A stretch of 64,000 nucleotides of DNA from Bermanella sp. WJH001. GTDB lineage: Bacteria > Pseudomonadota > Gammaproteobacteria > Pseudomonadales > Oceanobacteraceae. Below are positions 44,631 to 53,912 of the stretch, one piece after another. Position 1 is the first letter of the stretch. The number at the start of each line of letters is the position of its first letter. The notes below the pieces were generated by a model. It did no database searches, was not told the DNA's origin, and saw only the letters and a program-made list of their open reading frames with translations. The position numbers and the translations under genes were made by a program. The stretch is taken from contig NZ_JASJOO010000004.1 in NCBI RefSeq assembly GCF_030070105.1, forward strand, positions 1 to 64,000, read 5' to 3'.

Positions 44631-46475
44631 ATGAAAATAACAAACCAACTAAAATTAGCGGCAGCGGTCGCCGCAGGCATGACCTTAATTGGTTGTGGCA
44701 GTAGTAGCAGTGACGACGGCATCAAAAAAGTCTTCAACTGTACTGACGATACAACCTCTGGTGCTCGTGTTATTTGTATTGGTGAAGCAGATGATCTATC
44801 TGACTCAAAAGTACAAACTGAATTAATGGATGCACTGCTTTCGTCAGAAACCGGCGATACCTTTGTTTTCCCACAAGGGCGCTATCAGCTTACTCAAACC
44901 ATTGCCTTCCAAGGGAAAAACGGTGACAACGTTGACGTTGACAACCTAACCTTCAAAGGTGCTGGCATGGATAAAACCATTTTTGACGTATCGGGCGCGT
45001 CAGCGGATGGTTTTAAATTAGAAAACACAGACAACCTAGTGTTTGAAGACTTTGGTGTTTATGAATCTAACAACAACGCCATCAAAGTTATCGGTTCTGA
45101 CGGTGTCATCATGCGCCGCGTAGCAACTGTTTGGGAAACCGATTACCAAGCCACTAACGGCGCTTACGGTTTATACCCAGTAGAATCAAGCAACATTCTT
45201 ATTGAAGACTCGTTTGTAAAAGGCTCGGCAGATGCTGGTATTTATGTGGGTCAAAGCAGCAACATTGTTGTGCGTAACAACATTGCAGAAAAAAACGTAG
45301 CCGGTATTGAAATTGAAAACTCTAACTACGCCGATGTGTATAACAACATCGCTCGTGGTAACACAGGTGGTATTTTAGTATTTGATTTACCTATTGGTAA
45401 CGGCAAGTACGGTTCGGATGTACGTGTTTTTGATAACATCATTGAAGCGAACAACGCACCAAACTTTGCAGCCGGCTGTACCGATGCTCAAGTAGCGGCT
45501 GACACATGTTTTGAAGGCGGCGTACACATCGTACCACCAGGTACCGGTGTGATTGTATTATCAACATCTAACGTTGAAATCTATGAAAATACCATCACTG
45601 ATCACAAAACCATTGGTGTTGCGATTACGTCTTACATGATGCCTGATGATCGTGTGGCGGAAGCACCAAAACAAGATATTGGTGGTATAGATTTAGACCT
45701 TAGCGCTTATGGTCCTGACTCTCAAACAACTAGTACCGATGATGATGTTTACAAATATAGCGACCTTTCTAAGTTCGCAGATAAATATCTAGATGGCTGG
45801 AGCCCATTCGTAAACGGCATCAATATTCATGACAACACCATCACCGTTGCCGAAGGTGTTAATGCACCTGAAGGTAAATTGATTAATGATTTATTACTCG
45901 GCGTGGGTTCACTGCAATCAACTCTAGGTATTATTTCTGGTGATGAACGCACACAACTGCCAAGTATTTTTTATGATGGTGTGGGTGAATTGCTAGCGGT
46001 TACACCATACGGTGAAACATCCAATAGCATCATGGCAACCATTGCCGGTGGTATTGATGGCCTAGCTCAGCTGTTGGATGCAGGGACACTTGAATCTGAC
46101 GGAGCACGTATCCCAAGTCTCGAACCATTTAGTGGTAGCCTTTACGGCACAGACGCTTCAAGCGTTTGTCAATCTGCCAACCTTGATGCAAATAATGCAG
46201 CGGTCAACGCCGCGGCAATTTATGCAACAACACCTTCTGCTGGTTTGTTCTCTGACAGCGGTACACCTTATTCAAAAGTCGAATTGGCGATTGGTGCATT
46301 GCAACAAGAAACCCCTGATACAGCAACGGCTATGGCGCTTGCCAACTCAATTTTAAATGACGACAGCATGACCTGTTCAGGTACTGCCTATAAAGGTAGC
46401 GCGAGCACGGCAACCATCAATGGTGTGGCCTATGGTTGTGGTTCTGATGATAACGGTGATTCTTGCTCACTGTAA
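44631..46475 (+). CDS. Parallel beta-helix lipoprotein
   Basis: 614 residues; lipobox LIGC near residue 22, followed by a Ser-rich linker. Residues about 65-330 form a right-handed beta-helix with NosD/pectate-lyase-like rungs (NLTFKGAGMDKTIFDVSG, NILIEDSFVKGSADAGIYVGQSSNIVVRNN, VAGIEIENSN). The C-terminal part has paired Cys (CSGTAY, YGCGSD). It resembles the TIGR03805-type family that occurs next to a TIGR03806-type diheme cytochrome, as here. The ligand or substrate is unknown. AGAGGGT precedes the ATG. A strong terminator follows. Confidence 0.82.
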   Translation: MKITNQLKLAAAVAAGMTLIGCGSSSSDDGIKKVFNCTDDTTSGARVICIGEADDLSDSKVQTELMDALLSSETGDTFVFPQGRYQLTQTIAFQGKNGDNVDVDNLTFKGAGMDKTIFDVSGASADGFKLENTDNLVFEDFGVYESNNNAIKVIGSDGVIMRRVATVWETDYQATNGAYGLYPVESSNILIEDSFVKGSADAGIYVGQSSNIVVRNNIAEKNVAGIEIENSNYADVYNNIARGNTGGILVFDLPIGNGKYGSDVRVFDNIIEANNAPNFAAGCTDAQVAADTCFEGGVHIVPPGTGVIVLSTSNVEIYENTITDHKTIGVAITSYMMPDDRVAEAPKQDIGGIDLDLSAYGPDSQTTSTDDDVYKYSDLSKFADKYLDGWSPFVNGINIHDNTITVAEGVNAPEGKLINDLLLGVGSLQSTLGIISGDERTQLPSIFYDGVGELLAVTPYGETSNSIMATIAGGIDGLAQLLDAGTLESDGARIPSLEPFSGSLYGTDASSVCQSANLDANNAAVNAAAIYATTPSAGLFSDSGTPYSKVELAIGALQQETPDTATAMALANSILNDDSMTCSGTAYKGSASTATINGVAYGCGSDDNGDSCSL

Positions 46476-46485
46476 TCTGAGACTA

Positions 46486-46515
46486 AAGGAGGGCCATGCC
46501 CTCCTTCGATTTTTC
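46486..46515 (+). terminator. Intrinsic terminator after the beta-helix gene
   Basis: AAGGAGGGC (46486-46494) pairs with GCCCTCCTT (46498-46506) around CAT, followed by CGATTTTTCG. It should reduce expression of the cytochrome genes relative to the beta-helix gene. Confidence 0.8.
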
Positions 46516-46554
46516 GTTTAATAATTGAACTCGCCCATAAATTAAGGCTGTAGT

Positions 46555-47730
46555 ATGAAACAAATAAAAACCTTATTAGCTTCAATGGCCCTTGTGGGCT
46601 TAGTTGGTTGTGGTGCTTCTGAATCAACCAACGAATTAACCATCCCAAAATATTCAGCACCCATTGATGCTGCCTGTAACGACAACGCGCAGGATGTAAA
46701 CTGGGAAAAGCTCTTAGAAGCCAATGCCACAAAACTGTCTGAATATCGTTTATTTCAAAGTCAATGTAATCCGACTGCTAACCCCAATAGCCGAGGATTA
46801 GCATATGATTTATCGATTCCATTATTTACTGATTACGCCTCTAAATACCGTTTTGTATTTGTACCAGAAGGTGAAAAAGCCAGTTATGTTGAAGGTGAAG
46901 TCTTTGATTTTCCGGTGGGCTCTGTACTGGTTAAAACCTTTTCTATGCCGTCAGAAACCAGCAAAGATAGTCGCGGTTATGCCATTGAAAATGTAATCGA
47001 AACTCGACTACTGATTCGCAAACCAACTGGTTGGGTTGCCCGCGTATACGCATGGGACGACAACAAACTAGATGCCACAAAAATCACCAGCGGAAAATCC
47101 ATCGCCACCGTGTTAGGTCACGGTGATGAAATTTTACAATTTGATTATGGTGTGCCGGCTCAAGGTCAATGCACAGAGTGCCATCAATACAATCCAGGTG
47201 GCGACAAAGATTTACAAATTTTTTCACCCATCGGACCAAAAGCCCGTTACTTAAATTCTACCTACGCCTATAGCACGGGTAATGAAAACCAAATAGAAAA
47301 ATGGATAGCCGAAAGTTTACTTGATGGTGATACGGTTCCGCTTGCCAGTGACCGTGAACAAGCTAACGTGTTTAACGATTACGTAGATGTGGATAGCATT
47401 CCACCAAGTGAAGTAGAAGCCTACGCAAAAGAATGGCTTGATATTAACTGCGCCCATTGTCACCGAGTTGAAGGTGGCGCCAGCAACACCGCATTTAAAT
47501 CGGCCCTAACGGCAAACTTCCAAGGTAAGTGTGAAGTTCCGGTATCGGGTGCGGGCACCGGCTCATTAATTATTTTGCCAGGCTCAGCTGAAAGCTCACT
47601 ATTGTATCAGCGCTTGTACACCACTGACCCAGGTATGACAATGCCACCTATTGGACGCGCAACCATTCATACCGAAGGCACCGCTTTGGTAAAACGCTGG
47701 TTAGATAGTTTAACCGGCAGTTGTAACTAA
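46555..47730 (+). CDS. SO2930-type diheme c-type cytochrome lipoprotein (copy 1)
   Basis: 391 residues with a lipobox LVGC. Two heme-attachment motifs: CTECH at about 205 and CAHCH at about 299. A C-terminal MPPIGR segment contributes a Met likely to ligate the second heme. Matches the TIGR03806/SO2930 family, found next to beta-helix proteins. Electron-transfer partner and substrate unknown; periplasm-facing. The next gene is a diverged tandem paralogue. Confidence 0.85.
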   Translation: MKQIKTLLASMALVGLVGCGASESTNELTIPKYSAPIDAACNDNAQDVNWEKLLEANATKLSEYRLFQSQCNPTANPNSRGLAYDLSIPLFTDYASKYRFVFVPEGEKASYVEGEVFDFPVGSVLVKTFSMPSETSKDSRGYAIENVIETRLLIRKPTGWVARVYAWDDNKLDATKITSGKSIATVLGHGDEILQFDYGVPAQGQCTECHQYNPGGDKDLQIFSPIGPKARYLNSTYAYSTGNENQIEKWIAESLLDGDTVPLASDREQANVFNDYVDVDSIPPSEVEAYAKEWLDINCAHCHRVEGGASNTAFKSALTANFQGKCEVPVSGAGTGSLIILPGSAESSLLYQRLYTTDPGMTMPPIGRATIHTEGTALVKRWLDSLTGSCN

Positions 47731-47744
47731 CCTAGTTGATAACA

Positions 47745-47765
47745 GGGGCTTCGGCCCCTTTTCTT
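47745..47765 (+). terminator. Terminator-like hairpin abutting the next start codon
   Basis: GGGGC (47745-47749), stable TTCG loop, GCCCC (47754-47758), then TTTTCTT immediately before the ATG at 47766. It could terminate most transcripts of the first cytochrome gene. Confidence 0.78.
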
Positions 47766-48905
47766 ATGAAATATATATTTTTTATTTTTTTTACCCTATC
47801 ACTTGGAGCTTGCCAGTTATCGCAAGATAACCAGCCCAGTAATCCGATAATTGAATTATCCAACAGCCTTGGCCAAAACTCCGCCATGTGCCAGCACATT
47901 AGCAATGACATAAATACAGCCGCCATTGCATCTGAAAAGTGTAAATGGTTATCTGATTATGGATTATTTGAACAATTCACCTCTGCGCAAATCACACCTA
48001 GATCGAACGGCATTAAATACCAATTAAATTCTGAACTCTTTACCGACTTTGCTAAAAAAGATCGTTTTATATTTTTACCTGACAACACATCTATGACGTA
48101 TCAAACCAACGAGATATTTGAATTCCCGTTAAACAGTGTCATCGTCAAAGTGTTTTCGTTACCTCAAGTCGATACAGCCAACATCATTGAAATACGTTTA
48201 TTAATTAAACGAGCCACAGGTTGGATATTTTTACCCTATGTTTGGCTTGAAGAAAAACAAGACGCCTTTTTATACCAAAATGGTGTTCAAATAACGACAA
48301 GCGTTGTTGAGAACGAGCACACTCATCCCTTTGAGTACCACATTCCAAGTCACGCAAACTGCGGTGAATGCCATCAAATAAAAGATGCCAACGCAGACAT
48401 TCATTTTCAACCCATAGGCCCGAAAGCTCACCACTTAAATAAACAAATTGAACATCACGGACAATATGTAAACCAGCTCAGTTTATGGCAACAACAAGGG
48501 TACTTAACCAACCTGCCCGATGATTTAAATCTAATTGATACTGCCCCAAATTGGAAAAATGAGAGTGCGAACCTACAAGATCGAGCGAAAGCCTATTTAG
48601 ATATTAATTGCGCCCATTGCCATAATGAAAATGGCTCAGCGGCTCTGTCAGGATTACGCCTTGAGTACTGGCGTAAGAGTATCACCCATGCTCACGGTGT
48701 ATGTAATTCAAGCCATGGCTGGCGTGGAGGCGGCTTTGATATATGGCCTGGTCGTGGCGAAATATCCAGTATTCCTATTCGTATGCGACACACAGATGCT
48801 AAAGATAGAATGCCTCCTATTGGTCGCTCACTGGTTGACGAGCAAGCAGCTCAACTCATAAGTGACTGGATTGATAGCATGCCTTTAGAAAACTGCGCGC
48901 AATAA
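47766..48905 (+). CDS. Diheme c-type cytochrome lipoprotein (copy 2)
   Basis: 380 residues, lipobox LGAC, heme motifs CGECH at about 199 and CAHCH at about 282, and the same MPPIGRS segment near the end. It aligns throughout with the preceding cytochrome (shared ELFTDFAKKDRF, RLLIKRATGW, FQPIGPKAHHLN, AYLDINCAHCH), so it arose by tandem duplication, with clear divergence. ATG 47766 (MKYIFFIF) lacks a Shine-Dalgarno and directly follows a hairpin plus U-tract. Confidence 0.84.
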   Translation: MKYIFFIFFTLSLGACQLSQDNQPSNPIIELSNSLGQNSAMCQHISNDINTAAIASEKCKWLSDYGLFEQFTSAQITPRSNGIKYQLNSELFTDFAKKDRFIFLPDNTSMTYQTNEIFEFPLNSVIVKVFSLPQVDTANIIEIRLLIKRATGWIFLPYVWLEEKQDAFLYQNGVQITTSVVENEHTHPFEYHIPSHANCGECHQIKDANADIHFQPIGPKAHHLNKQIEHHGQYVNQLSLWQQQGYLTNLPDDLNLIDTAPNWKNESANLQDRAKAYLDINCAHCHNENGSAALSGLRLEYWRKSITHAHGVCNSSHGWRGGGFDIWPGRGEISSIPIRMRHTDAKDRMPPIGRSLVDEQAAQLISDWIDSMPLENCAQ

Positions 48906-49003
48906 GCAGAAAACTTAAATCATTGTTAATTGATAAATGTGATCTCTGGCCTTTTTTGTGTTTTTGGCCCATCATTTAGCCAAACAAAGATTTATGGATA
49001 GCC

Positions 49004-49984
49004 ATGTTAGACCTGAACCAGATGTCCGTTTTTATTAAGGTGGTGCAAGAAGGCAGCTTTACCGCTGCAGCACGTAATCTTAGTATGCCAAAGTCTCGAG
49101 TGAGTCGTATGATCACCGACCTTGAAGACAAACTAAGTGTGAGACTACTAGAACGCACTACACGAGAAGTTCGCCCTACCGATATCGGCTTACAGTATTA
49201 CGAGCAGTACAAACCTTTATTTGAAGAAATCGTCGATATCCACGAGCGTATTTCCGACAAACAAAAAGAGCCCAGTGGCCACTTACGCATTACCGCACCG
49301 GTGGGTTTTGCTATTGATATCATGGGTCGTTGGATGGCGGGATTCAAAAAAGAATACCCTATGATTGATATCGAATTAGTCTTTAATGATGGAGATGTTC
49401 ACTTAATAAGAGACGGCTTTGACGTGGGCTTTGCCATTGGCAAACAAGAGGATTCCAGCTTGATTGCCCGTAAAATTGACGACACTGACCCTGTCATTTG
49501 TGCAAGCCCTGAATACATCAAACAATATGGGCCATTTAATCACCCAAACCAGTTAAACGACGTGCCATGGGTTGAGTTCGGATCTCGTAACGGCTATAGC
49601 CACAATGGCACGTTTATTAACAAACAAACAAACGAACGTATAGTCGTACAGAAACACGGCTCTGTTATTGTGAACCACCATGAAATACACAAGCAGCATT
49701 TAATCGCAGGACAAGGGGTGGGTATTACGTCAACCTTTATGACTTATAAAGAAGTTATTGATGGAAAACTAGAACCGATTTTAAGTGATTGGCAAGTTGA
49801 GCAAGAACCATTATTTTTGGTCTTCCCTAGTGGTAAACACCAACCTAAAAAAGTACGAAGCTTCATCGACTTTTTTATTAATGCCTCACAAGACTTAGAA
49901 GCGCTTATGAGTGAATGTGAAAGTTGTAATAAAACAGAGCAGTTACATCATATAAAAAAATACATGGACAACCATAGTGTATAA
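49004..49984 (+). CDS. LysR-family transcriptional regulator
   Basis: 326 residues. An N-terminal winged helix-turn-helix (MSVFIKVVQEGSFTAAARNLSMPKSRVSRMITDLEDKL) is followed by a periplasmic-binding-like effector domain beginning near SGHLRITAPVGFA. The target is unknown; it lies just downstream of the cytochrome pair and may regulate neighbours. A terminator follows. Confidence 0.9.
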   Translation: MLDLNQMSVFIKVVQEGSFTAAARNLSMPKSRVSRMITDLEDKLSVRLLERTTREVRPTDIGLQYYEQYKPLFEEIVDIHERISDKQKEPSGHLRITAPVGFAIDIMGRWMAGFKKEYPMIDIELVFNDGDVHLIRDGFDVGFAIGKQEDSSLIARKIDDTDPVICASPEYIKQYGPFNHPNQLNDVPWVEFGSRNGYSHNGTFINKQTNERIVVQKHGSVIVNHHEIHKQHLIAGQGVGITSTFMTYKEVIDGKLEPILSDWQVEQEPLFLVFPSGKHQPKKVRSFIDFFINASQDLEALMSECESCNKTEQLHHIKKYMDNHSV

Positions 49985-50010
49985 AAAAAAGCCGCATAGC
50001 GGCTTTTTTT
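49983..50010. terminator. Bidirectional intrinsic terminator
   Basis: GCCGC (49991-49995), loop ATA, GCGGC (49999-50003) with flanking A-run and T-run. It serves the LysR gene (plus) and the minus-strand gene that ends at 50009. Confidence 0.88.
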
Positions 50011-50464
50011 ACATATCATGAATGGTTAATGCGGCCCTAGATGTGCGAATCTTTTCTTGCTGTTCCATTTCTAGTAGGTTTTGAAAAACAGATTTCACCG
50101 CAGATGAAGATGCGTTTTCAACCATGCCTTCATAAAGCTCAATAAAATAATCATCTAACTTTAATGCCATCGCAATGACTTCATCCGTACTCATATGGTT
50201 AGTGATTTCAATACTTTCCAGTACTTCTGTGATGCTTTGATCTGGGGCATATTGAAACCAGCTATCTAATACAGCTTGCGACTTATCGTGTTCAAACTGA
50301 TTGAGGCTTTTTTCTAGGTGAGCTTCATGCCGTTGTAAATAATCCAGCAGCATTTTAACCCGTTCTTGAGTTTGATCCTGACTGATCTCTTGATACAACT
50401 TGCTTATTTGTTGATGTAACTTGCGGCTGTAATCAACCACGTCTTTGACAGTTTTATAGTACAT
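50009..50464 (-). CDS. Helical protein of unknown function, ferritin-like/rubrerythrin-like
   Basis: 151 residues, almost all predicted amphipathic helix and rich in Gln, Glu, Leu. RHEAHLEKSLNQFE and YEGMVENASS look like the EXXH-type helices of ferritin-like two-domain proteins, but the metal-binding set is incomplete, so metal binding is doubtful. No signal peptide. Monocistronic between two terminators or long gaps. A structure search would be needed to place it. Confidence 0.62.
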   Translation of the reverse strand: MYYKTVKDVVDYSRKLHQQISKLYQEISQDQTQERVKMLLDYLQRHEAHLEKSLNQFEHDKSQAVLDSWFQYAPDQSITEVLESIEITNHMSTDEVIAMALKLDDYFIELYEGMVENASSSAVKSVFQNLLEMEQQEKIRTSRAALTIHDM

Positions 50465-50538
50465 ACGCCATAACCCCTTTCATAATACATAAAGTATAGA
50501 CAGGTTTTGAGGGTTAACTGCACAAATATTAACCGGCC

Positions 50539-51180
50539 TTATAAGCCATGGTGATAAATATGGATTTGTTTATGTTCATCAAAGCCACCAATATTGGGCA
50601 CAGTTTCACTATCTAAGCTCGCCACCGGCCCATATTGACTGAGCTTAGTCTGAGCCTGACTTTCCGCCCAGATAACAGACGTTTCTTGTGTAAACAAAAT
50701 ACTCGCAAGGCCATGGTTTCTTGGGTCATATAAAACATCCCCCACAAGAATCAAATCAATTGCTTCGATTTCATCTAAAGACTTCGCGGTTAAAACAGTT
50801 TGGTTATTAAGCGTCGCATTTTCCTCACATGCCTCTAAAGCTGCTTGGTCGATGTCCACCACCCAAGCTTGCTTGGCACCAGCTTTCAAAGCCGCCAATG
50901 CCACAATCCCACTACCGGCACCAAAATCTGCAATCACTTTATCTTTTACAAGGTGAGGATTTTCCAACACATAATTTGCAAGTGCTCGACCACTTGACCA
51001 AACAAAAGCCCAATATGGCATGTTGCTCCATATGGCTTCAATTTGTGCAGGACTAAAGTTTTGATCAACAGGCGGCACCATTAACCATAAACGTAAATCC
51101 ACGTCGTTAATTAATTGCGGGGTAATTTCGCTATTAAAAAGACGTTTTACTTGTTGTCGTAGTGAATCAATCTTTGTCAT
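50539..51180 (-). CDS. SAM-dependent methyltransferase, ETFB-lysine/METTL20-like
   Basis: 213 residues of class I methyltransferase: PYWAFVWSSGRALANYVLEN, motif I VIADFGAGSGIVALAALKAGA, motif II VVDIDQAALEACEENA and motif IV LILVGDVLYDP. The PYWAF...W and DVLYD pattern is typical of ETFB lysine / nicotinamide-N-type methyltransferases. The ATG shares one base with the stop of the transglycosylase gene (TAATG), indicating coupling. Confidence 0.8.
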   Translation of the reverse strand: MTKIDSLRQQVKRLFNSEITPQLINDVDLRLWLMVPPVDQNFSPAQIEAIWSNMPYWAFVWSSGRALANYVLENPHLVKDKVIADFGAGSGIVALAALKAGAKQAWVVDIDQAALEACEENATLNNQTVLTAKSLDEIEAIDLILVGDVLYDPRNHGLASILFTQETSVIWAESQAQTKLSQYGPVASLDSETVPNIGGFDEHKQIHIYHHGL

Positions 51181-52274
51181 TAGTAATATTTTTTTTGAAA
51201 GGCTAATACTTTTTCAACATAACGGCGCGCTTCATGACTCGGCTGATGCTTACGCAAACGCCACAGTACTTCATCCACACTTAAATTGTTAATACGCTGA
51301 ATAGCTTGTTTTCGATTATGGTGAAAGGTTTTAAATACATTACCCGCGCCGCTATTGTAAGCACTTATGATGCAGTACAACTGACTCGTTGGGTTTTCAA
51401 TTTTTGATAAATAGTTATCGCGTAATATTTTTAAATAGGCACTGCCTACGGTGATATTATTTTGCGCATTGAATAAGTAATCACGAGTTGGCTGGCCGGA
51501 TTTATTTAATATTTTTTGAAATACATCCGCACCCGCGGTTGATGGAATTATTTGCATCAAGCCATAGGCATTTGCGTGGCTAACTGCAAAGGGGTTAAAG
51601 CCACTTTCAGTTTCAATAATGGCCAATATCAATGACTCGGGTAAATTAAAACGATTACTGGCCTGTGATACCCAGCCTTTGACATTATTTGCCGCTACCT
51701 GTGTATGGTTACTGACCATGTTGATGTTTACCGCATAGCGAATCCCTTGAGTGGTTTGGGAAATACTTAATGAGTTTTCAATTAAGTATTGTGCAAACTG
51801 TTGTGCACGCCATTCATAAGCAATACTTTGGCCTTGCTGATCCAGTACTTGTCCTAATAAAAAAGGTTTACCAGTGGCTGTGATTTTACGAGCTGAAAAT
51901 AAATCCACTTGGGCTGGGTCATCTGGAGTCAATAGTGTGGTCACAATGGCATTCGCTAACTGCTTTTTAGGCTCACTGATCGCTAATGTTTCTACTGTTA
52001 AAATGCCTTGATCAAAGTCGACCGTTGCGCGGCTCAAATAATCATCTAGGTACTTAACGTATGCTTTTTGCGAAGCGAAGCTGGCTTGCTCTCCCCAGTG
52101 TTGATTCACCTGATCATTAAAAAATGCATATTCTAACAGCAGCGCCTGCACGTCATCGGGTAACACTGCAAAATTTTCAGGCAATACACTGCCATTGGCG
52201 CACACGTCAAAAGTGAAGCTTAAACAAATAAGGGGAAATAAAGATCGTTTGATTTTGTTGAGTAAGAACCGCAT
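51180..52274 (-). CDS. MltC-like lytic murein transglycosylase
   Basis: 364 residues. N-terminal signal-like hydrophobic segment, without a good lipobox (FDVC). Residues about 25-190 match the MltC-specific N-terminal region (FAVLPDDVQALL, VDFDQGILTVET); the SLT domain follows with catalytic Glu in LAIIETESGFNPFAVS, then AYGLMQIIPSTAG, SAYLKILRDNYLS and IISAYNSGAGNVFKTF. It cleaves peptidoglycan glycan strands. Cotranscribed with the methyltransferase gene. Confidence 0.86.
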   Translation of the reverse strand: MRFLLNKIKRSLFPLICLSFTFDVCANGSVLPENFAVLPDDVQALLLEYAFFNDQVNQHWGEQASFASQKAYVKYLDDYLSRATVDFDQGILTVETLAISEPKKQLANAIVTTLLTPDDPAQVDLFSARKITATGKPFLLGQVLDQQGQSIAYEWRAQQFAQYLIENSLSISQTTQGIRYAVNINMVSNHTQVAANNVKGWVSQASNRFNLPESLILAIIETESGFNPFAVSHANAYGLMQIIPSTAGADVFQKILNKSGQPTRDYLFNAQNNITVGSAYLKILRDNYLSKIENPTSQLYCIISAYNSGAGNVFKTFHHNRKQAIQRINNLSVDEVLWRLRKHQPSHEARRYVEKVLAFQKKYY

Positions 52275-52311
52275 ACACTAGCTCCAGACTTTTCAAACCT
52301 TTATACCATAA

Positions 52312-52340
52312 AAAAACCCTAGGGACTGCCTAGGGTTTTT
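52312..52340 (-). terminator. Intrinsic terminator of the DUF1329 gene
   Basis: AAAACCCTAGG (52313-52323) pairs with CCTAGGGTTTT (52329-52339). On the minus strand the stem is followed by a T-run complementary to 52311-52316, just after the DUF1329 stop. Confidence 0.85.
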
Positions 52341-52364
52341 AGGGTTCAAAGAAGTTTGGCTAAA

Positions 52365-53717
52365 TTAGCGAGCTTCACGACGCAATGCAGATGAACTGAA
52401 ATCACGACGGCCAAACTCAACATTCATATTGATTGGTGAGCGCTCGTTATCCAACCCTTCAGCAAAATAACGACCATCTTCAAGGTCATAGGTGACTTCT
52501 AAGGTTGAATACACCATAGGCACTTCATAATAGTTAATAGTATGCGCTTCGGTAACTTGTACCAGTTTGCCGTCTGCGTTGTATTCTTCAGCTAACACAA
52601 TCTGCCAAGTATCTTCGTCAAAATAGTAACGACGCTTGGTGTAGATATGATTCATACCAGTACGTAAGGTAGCCTCAACCACCCATACACGGTGTGGCTC
52701 ATAACGCACTAGGTTTGGATTGATAAAGTCTTTTTTGGCAATATCTGAAATACGCAAATTACCCGCATGTAATTTATACGCGTTATACGGGATGTATTTC
52801 TCTTGCTTACCTAATAACGTCCAATCGTATAAGTTGGGTGCACCGTTAAACATATCAACTTGGTCAATGGTACGGATACCATTACTGTCGATATCTGCCG
52901 TGTCATATGATAAATCCGGTGTACGACGTACACGACGCTGACCAGGCATGTAGATCCAAGATTTACGTGGTGAACGCACTTGGTCTAAGGTTTCGTGTAC
53001 TAACGTCATTTGGCCAGACATTTTTGCGGGCGCTAATGTTTTACGCTTAAGGTAAAAAATCTTGTTATCAATTTCAGGCAAGGTAATACCTGGCTCTGAA
53101 TAAGCGAAATAGTATTCATATTCACGGGTAGTAATGCCCTGATCGCCTGACTGTGTTGTATTTAACGTCGAGGAAACATACTCCCAGCTTAAACCACGAT
53201 AGCGCAGGGTATGGTTCCAAAGAACCTCTGCACCATCTTTAGGAATGGGGAACGGGCTTGCCATAATCGTATCGGTTACACCGGTACCATAGGGTTGCAG
53301 TTCTGCCGATGTCGCATTTTTCTTAACAGCGTCATATACAAACTGAGGATAAGCCGCACTACGGTGACTTGGATAAACATTAATAGAGTATTGAGGGTGA
53401 CGCTTTAACAACTCAATTTGGCCTTGCGTTAACTGGTCTTTATATTTCTGCCAGTTGCCAGCATTGATCGTATGCAGAACTCGATCTTTCGCGTAAGGGT
53501 TTGGATGAAACTGACCTTCTTCATAACCTGCAATCGGCTGAGTGATCCCCCCTTTCCAAGCAGGAATACTGCCAGATGCATTACCAGCCTTTTCGGCACC
53601 CATTGGGGTTAAATCAGCCCCTAATCGAGCAGCTTGCTGCGGCGTAACTTTTGCCCAAACCGACGAGGCGGTTAAAACACTGACTAAAAAAACGGATAAG
53701 CTAATAGCGCGGTTCAC
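52365..53717 (-). CDS. DUF1329 outer-membrane-associated protein
   Basis: 450 residues, signal peptide (ISLSVFLVSVLTASSVWA). The DUF1329 pattern is visible (KVTPQQAARLGADLTPMGAEKAGN, IPAWKGGITQP, PGQRRVRRTPDLSYDT, EATLRTGMNHIYTKRRYYFDEDTW), a LolA/LolB-like fold. Relatives often accompany DUF1302 proteins in hydrocarbon- or steroid-degrading bacteria; no DUF1302 partner is in the window. A clean standalone unit with its own terminator. Confidence 0.88.
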   Translation of the reverse strand: MNRAISLSVFLVSVLTASSVWAKVTPQQAARLGADLTPMGAEKAGNASGSIPAWKGGITQPIAGYEEGQFHPNPYAKDRVLHTINAGNWQKYKDQLTQGQIELLKRHPQYSINVYPSHRSAAYPQFVYDAVKKNATSAELQPYGTGVTDTIMASPFPIPKDGAEVLWNHTLRYRGLSWEYVSSTLNTTQSGDQGITTREYEYYFAYSEPGITLPEIDNKIFYLKRKTLAPAKMSGQMTLVHETLDQVRSPRKSWIYMPGQRRVRRTPDLSYDTADIDSNGIRTIDQVDMFNGAPNLYDWTLLGKQEKYIPYNAYKLHAGNLRISDIAKKDFINPNLVRYEPHRVWVVEATLRTGMNHIYTKRRYYFDEDTWQIVLAEEYNADGKLVQVTEAHTINYYEVPMVYSTLEVTYDLEDGRYFAEGLDNERSPINMNVEFGRRDFSSSALRREAR

Positions 53718-53912
53718 ATTCGCTCCTTTTTATATTTATGCCGGTCAGACCATGCTGGTTTGAAAAGGCCTTATGCTTTATACGGTGGCGGACTTTATCA
53801 CAAATAACACTTAAGAATTAGACTTTTAGCGCAATTTCAAAGCATGAATCGATAAATTATTAAGTGCACCATGGTACCAAGAAGGTAAGCGAACACTCAC
53901 TCCTTATGGAGC

